64,000 nucleotides of DNA from Marsupella aquatica (taxonomy: Eukaryota; Marchantiophyta): contig OZ316892.1 of NCBI GenBank assembly GCA_973895155.1, positions 248,001 through 312,000 of the forward strand. The letters run 5' to 3'. Made by a program: the position numbers and the translations under genes. Positions 60,912-64,000 of the stretch are shown here, in pieces (position 1 is the stretch's first letter; each line of letters begins with the position of its first letter). The notes below the pieces were generated by a model. That model saw nothing but the letters and a program-made list of their open reading frames with translations. It had not been told where the DNA came from and searched no databases.

Positions 60912-63317
60912 TCAATTGGCCATGTTCAACACTCTTCCAGTCATCTCCGGTGTTAGACCCCACCCTTTTGCTGTTGAATCAATCATAATACATACCCCTG
61001 ATCCTCCATCGATGGGTACCCGTAGTAATAATTCTCCTTGAATCATTAATGGTAATGCTGGGGCTCCTTGATCTTCTTCTATCATTAGTACGTCGGATCT
61101 GGTTGCTACCTTGGGTAATCTCAGCTTGCCGAGAATAGCCTTCCTTAATTGCTTCCGGAAGTACGGGCTATTTTTCAATAGTTGACCTACTGTTGCCGAG
61201 ACTCTAGATTCTAGTACATCTTTAGCCAGGTCATAGGGAACAATCGGCTTCTCTTCTGGTGGTGTTTCCGTCTTGGATTCGGCCAGTTTTGCCACGCTAG
61301 TCTCCACAGTTGTTGGGTCTTCCGAAGCAAACAATGCTTTTGCTCGTTTTACATCCTTGGCAATGGCTTCGGTATTCTCCAGGGTTTCTAATTCTCTTAG
61401 TTGTTCCTTAACACTAGCCGTAACAGAGGGGTAGAACAACTTAGGATGATCTCGATTGAAGTCGCTATCTTGTGAAGGATTGGTTTCACTGGTGGGCTCA
61501 TGGCTTACCTGTATTGCCGGAGCCCTCCCTTCTCCTTCTGTTGATGTTGACGAAGAGTCGATCCTTTCCTCCGTAACCTTCCCTTTATTTTTGGCCAGCC
61601 CATCCCACCTTTCCTTCCTTCTGGTAGATCGAGTAGAGACCCGGTAGCAATCATGATCTAAATCCTCCTCTGAGAAGGTTGATAGGGCTTCGGCCTCATC
61701 ATCAGATGGTACGAACTCTGCCTCGGCATCCTCTTGCCATCCTAGTTCGATGTGGTTGATTTGAACTCCTCCGGGGGTAGTACCTGGCGGTAAGATCTTG
61801 ATCGGCAAAAGCTTATGATTTGCGGCCAGGCCTGCCAACCAAGTAGGACATTGCCCTAGCATATGACCTTCCTGTCGGCATCCCATACATAGTTGAGCTG
61901 GTTGTCCATCACCCTGTTTGCGTGCATTCGGGCATTCTCTAGCAAAATGGCCAGGTTGACCACAATTATAGCACGCCGCAAATCTTTGCACATTCGGCCT
62001 AGGAGGTACTGACGGGTTCTGAATAATCCGAGGATACATCTCTCCTGGATTGTTCCTTAATCCTGACCACAGAGATGCAGGTCTGTTGGATAGGTCTCGT
62101 GCTCCAGTCTCACTGATGCCGAAAACACTATCAGCGGCATCTCCCAAAAAGTACTCTACTTCTCCCTGACATGGTCTGATCTCGGCCACATGCCGAACAT
62201 GATTAGTATTAAGCTTAGGACACGCATCTTTATGGTGTCCGGTTTTATAACATAAGGCACACCATACAGAGCTATCCTCCTGTACTACCTTCTTCTTTGG
62301 TTTTACCTCTGCAATGATAGCCTTAAGTTGCTCGGTAAGGGCTACGATGTTATCTGGTGGCTTAGCCTCCATCTTGACTTTCGTCTTCCCTCTCCTTCTG
62401 CCCTTCCTTTTCCTAGTTTTTTCTTCTTCAGAACTAGAAGATGACTCACTCTTGCTACTCCCACTATCCGAGCTTGAGTTATCACTTCTTGACTTCTTAG
62501 AATGTTTCTTTTTCTTATCGTTTTTCTTATGGGTTGATCCTTCCTCTGATGAGGAACTCTCAGACTTAAGCTGTTTCTTCCGGCTTGTGATATCTGCATT
62601 AATGTATAATTGAATATCCTTAATTGCTTCGGCTAAAGTCTCCGGGTTCTCCTTCCTAATTGCAAAACTCATCTTCTGTGGCAAAGCATTCACCAACCAT
62701 TGAAGTTGCATACCTTCAGATGCATTGGTCTTTGTACGTCTTACCAGTTTCTGAAAGCGTTGCAAGAACTTCCTGAAGGATTTGTTCTCCTTGAACCGAA
62801 GTTGTCCCAACTTCAGCACTGCTAGTTCTGAAGTTCCAATGGGTCGAAACTCCTTAACAAAGAGTGTTTTGAAGATATCCCAGATGGCTTGATCTTCCAC
62901 ATCTAATGCTCTGTACCAAGGCCTAGCCTCACCCTTGAACAGGCCGGGAAGAATCTGCATCTTGATGGCCGATTCTCCATTTGCTGCAGCGGTTCCCTCG
63001 AAATCATCCAACCATTCGTCCGGATCCTCATCTCCTCTCCCATGAAATGCTTTGTAATGTATGCGCGACCGCTGGCTCAATCTGGTCCCTGGCCTCTCGT
63101 CTGGCCGTGCCTCTGGTTCCCCCATGTCGGTTGGAGACTCACTTCTCCTTACCGACTCTTCTTCTGGTATGTCTTCTTCGACGCCACTTCCAGTTTTGGA
63201 GCTACCAGCTCTTTCTGCCCCTCTCAGTCGCTGTGTATCATGCCACCCGGCGAGCTGCTGCAGTCGAGCTCTCTCCCGTTGAATCACTCTTTCTTCCCTC
63301 GGCGTAAGGTCAGTCAT
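60912..63317 (-). CDS. gag with start of protease, A2
   Basis: 801 codons from 63317 (MTDLTPREERVIQRERARL). Retrotransposon gag domain at about 95-230 (DPDEWLDDFEGTAAANGES, KSFRKFLQRFQKLVRRTK). Ser/Lys-rich stretch at 250-320. Three CX2CX4HX4C zinc knuckles: CALCYKTGHHKDAC (353-366), CYNCGQPGHFAREC (449-462) and CMGCRQEGHMLGQC (477-490). The retropepsin active site VPIDGGSGVCIM is near 770. Packages RNA and forms particles in the cytoplasm by family knowledge. Ends at TGA before the rest of the protease. Confidence 0.9.
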   Translation of the reverse strand: MTDLTPREERVIQRERARLQQLAGWHDTQRLRGAERAGSSKTGSGVEEDIPEEESVRRSESPTDMGEPEARPDERPGTRLSQRSRIHYKAFHGRGDEDPDEWLDDFEGTAAANGESAIKMQILPGLFKGEARPWYRALDVEDQAIWDIFKTLFVKEFRPIGTSELAVLKLGQLRFKENKSFRKFLQRFQKLVRRTKTNASEGMQLQWLVNALPQKMSFAIRKENPETLAEAIKDIQLYINADITSRKKQLKSESSSSEEGSTHKKNDKKKKHSKKSRSDNSSSDSGSSKSESSSSSEEEKTRKRKGRRRGKTKVKMEAKPPDNIVALTEQLKAIIAEVKPKKKVVQEDSSVWCALCYKTGHHKDACPKLNTNHVRHVAEIRPCQGEVEYFLGDAADSVFGISETGARDLSNRPASLWSGLRNNPGEMYPRIIQNPSVPPRPNVQRFAACYNCGQPGHFARECPNARKQGDGQPAQLCMGCRQEGHMLGQCPTWLAGLAANHKLLPIKILPPGTTPGGVQINHIELGWQEDAEAEFVPSDDEAEALSTFSEEDLDHDCYRVSTRSTRRKERWDGLAKNKGKVTEERIDSSSTSTEGEGRAPAIQVSHEPTSETNPSQDSDFNRDHPKLFYPSVTASVKEQLRELETLENTEAIAKDVKRAKALFASEDPTTVETSVAKLAESKTETPPEEKPIVPYDLAKDVLESRVSATVGQLLKNSPYFRKQLRKAILGKLRLPKVATRSDVLMIEEDQGAPALPLMIQGELLLRVPIDGGSGVCIMIDSTAKGWGLTPEMTGRVLNMAN

Positions 63318-63362
63318 TACCTACGCTTCCGTTCTAACTTCATATCTCACGGCTTAAGAAAT
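63318..63362 (-). other. leader of A2
   Basis: A short 5' leader between PBS and gag. No other feature is seen. Confidence 0.6.
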
Positions 63363-63382
63363 GCCCCCTCCATCTAGCGCCA
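63363..63382 (-). other. primer-binding site of A2
   Basis: Reads TGGCGCTAGATGGAGGGGGC on the minus strand, after a TTTT spacer at the LTR end CACCACA. TGG fits the CCA end of a tRNA. The tRNA is not identified. Confidence 0.75.
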
Positions 63383-63386
63383 AAAA

Positions 63387-64000
63387 TGTGGTGCGTCCCA
63401 TAGCTCCCTAAACCCAAGAAACCCCCCAGCTCAAGCCGATTCCCGCAGGTTTCATGCTTGGCGAGGCCGTTTCTGCGGCTTAGCGGCATGGGACGCTGCT
63501 AACCTTCTACTACTACTATTAACATTTTACACACATATACTGGACAGATCCTTCATCGGGTCATGAGATACGTAGCCGGCCTAATATAGGCCTTCCCTTG
63601 TCTTCCCCTGTCTTCCCCTCCGTCTTGTTAGGTATGTTTGGATTCCGCCGCCGGAATGATCCCCAATAGGCTTGGTTAAGCCGCTAAGACCTCTCTCAGC
63701 TCGACACATCCAACTATCACTCCCCTGCTTACTTTCCTTCCTTCTGTTGATGTGGGCACTCTTCACACAAGTTAATGCGACACACAAATAGCAAAATGAC
63801 TCATTCTGACTGAGTCATACCATGCACTTGCCATACAAACAGTACATCTCATACACAAGTTCTGCGAACTAAGCCGTGAGGCCAACTCTATTCAGCTCTT
63901 AGGCATGAGGAAACATGAATATACACAAGGGTCACTGTATGACTAACCGAGAGCTTCTCGTACTACTTGATCCCAGCCCGGCTGGTGCAAACTAAAAACT
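63387..64000 (-). mobile_element. 5' LTR of A2, visible part (3' tail)
   Basis: Matches 52506 to about 53119, with a few substitutions and small indels (for example near 63600). If the LTRs are complete, a second copy of the LTR-borne ORF lies beyond 64000. Confidence 0.9.

Larger units (their letters stand above)
52506..64000 (-). mobile_element. A2: family-A Ty3/gypsy LTR retrotransposon with ORF-bearing LTRs
   Basis: Minus-strand order: 5' LTR (from beyond 64000 to 63387), PBS, gag 63317, protease, RT/RNase H, integrase, polypurine tract 57175-57166, 3' LTR 57162-52506. The LTR portions visible at both ends differ by few changes, so the insertion is fairly young. The 3' flank is GTTAA; the other side is outside the window. 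Pol has in-frame stops near 60910 and 58502 and a frame change near 60400. Confidence 0.9.

Noticed and set aside
58499-60912. Programmed readthrough or recoding of TGA codons in A2 pol
   Set aside because: The stops at about 60910 and 58502 are at sites open in element C and lack a visible recoding signal. Ordinary lesions are simpler.
1-64000. tRNA, rRNA or conserved host housekeeping genes
   Set aside because: None was seen on either strand. All recognisable proteins belong to mobile elements or their cargo.

Overview
The window is repeat-rich nuclear plant DNA made almost entirely of nested mobile elements. Spliced genes, Ty3/gypsy polyproteins with three zinc knuckles, and a transposase-like protein carrying DUF8039-like and DUF7869-like regions all point to a land plant with a large genome. 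A seed-free lineage is possible, but I cannot prove it from this sequence. I saw no ordinary host gene, rRNA, tRNA or CRISPR array.

Layout. 1-3243 is the end of a family-A LTR (A1). 3244-3905 and 17270-19138 are two pieces of another LTR (D). D is split by a 13.4-kb DNA transposon at 3906-17269 with 26-bp terminal inverted repeats and ATAT target duplications. 19139-39487 is an old gypsy element on the minus strand (C): truncated 3' LTR (19139-21414), pol, gag, PBS, and 5' LTR (35519-39487). C is interrupted by a solo LTR, G (21487-25096, TSD TACTT), and a family-A LTR, A3 (30448-35029). C sits in another LTR fragment, B (39488 to about 41811, plus strand), which also holds a LINE 3' end. 41812-43457 and 48018-52505 are two halves of one sequence, H, split by a perfect solo LTR, A4 (43458-48017, TSD CCGAC). 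52506-64000 is a family-A gypsy element, A2, on the minus strand: 3' LTR, integrase, RT/RNase H, protease, gag, PBS and the start of its 5' LTR.

Two things stand out. First, the LTRs are about 3.6-4.7 kb long and each carries a long sense reading frame (over 1,200 codons in A2). The solo-LTR duplications, the polypurine tract and the PBS all fix the LTR ends outside this frame. It is therefore an LTR-borne gene, present in at least three LTR families here.

Second, the DNA transposon carries a spliced gene fusing a ParB-like domain to a beta-class DNA methyltransferase-like domain. It also carries an FCP1/NIF phosphatase-like coding region and a divergent DUF7869-type transposase candidate. 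Two large arrays of imperfect palindromes (11-base arms around CCA/TGG) lie in intron 1 of the ParB-methyltransferase gene and in the leader of the transposase gene. A ParB-like protein beside palindrome arrays suggests a DNA-binding or marking module within a eukaryotic transposon. H contains a second, decayed methyltransferase-like gene with its own GCGC-type palindromes and may be a relic of a related element.
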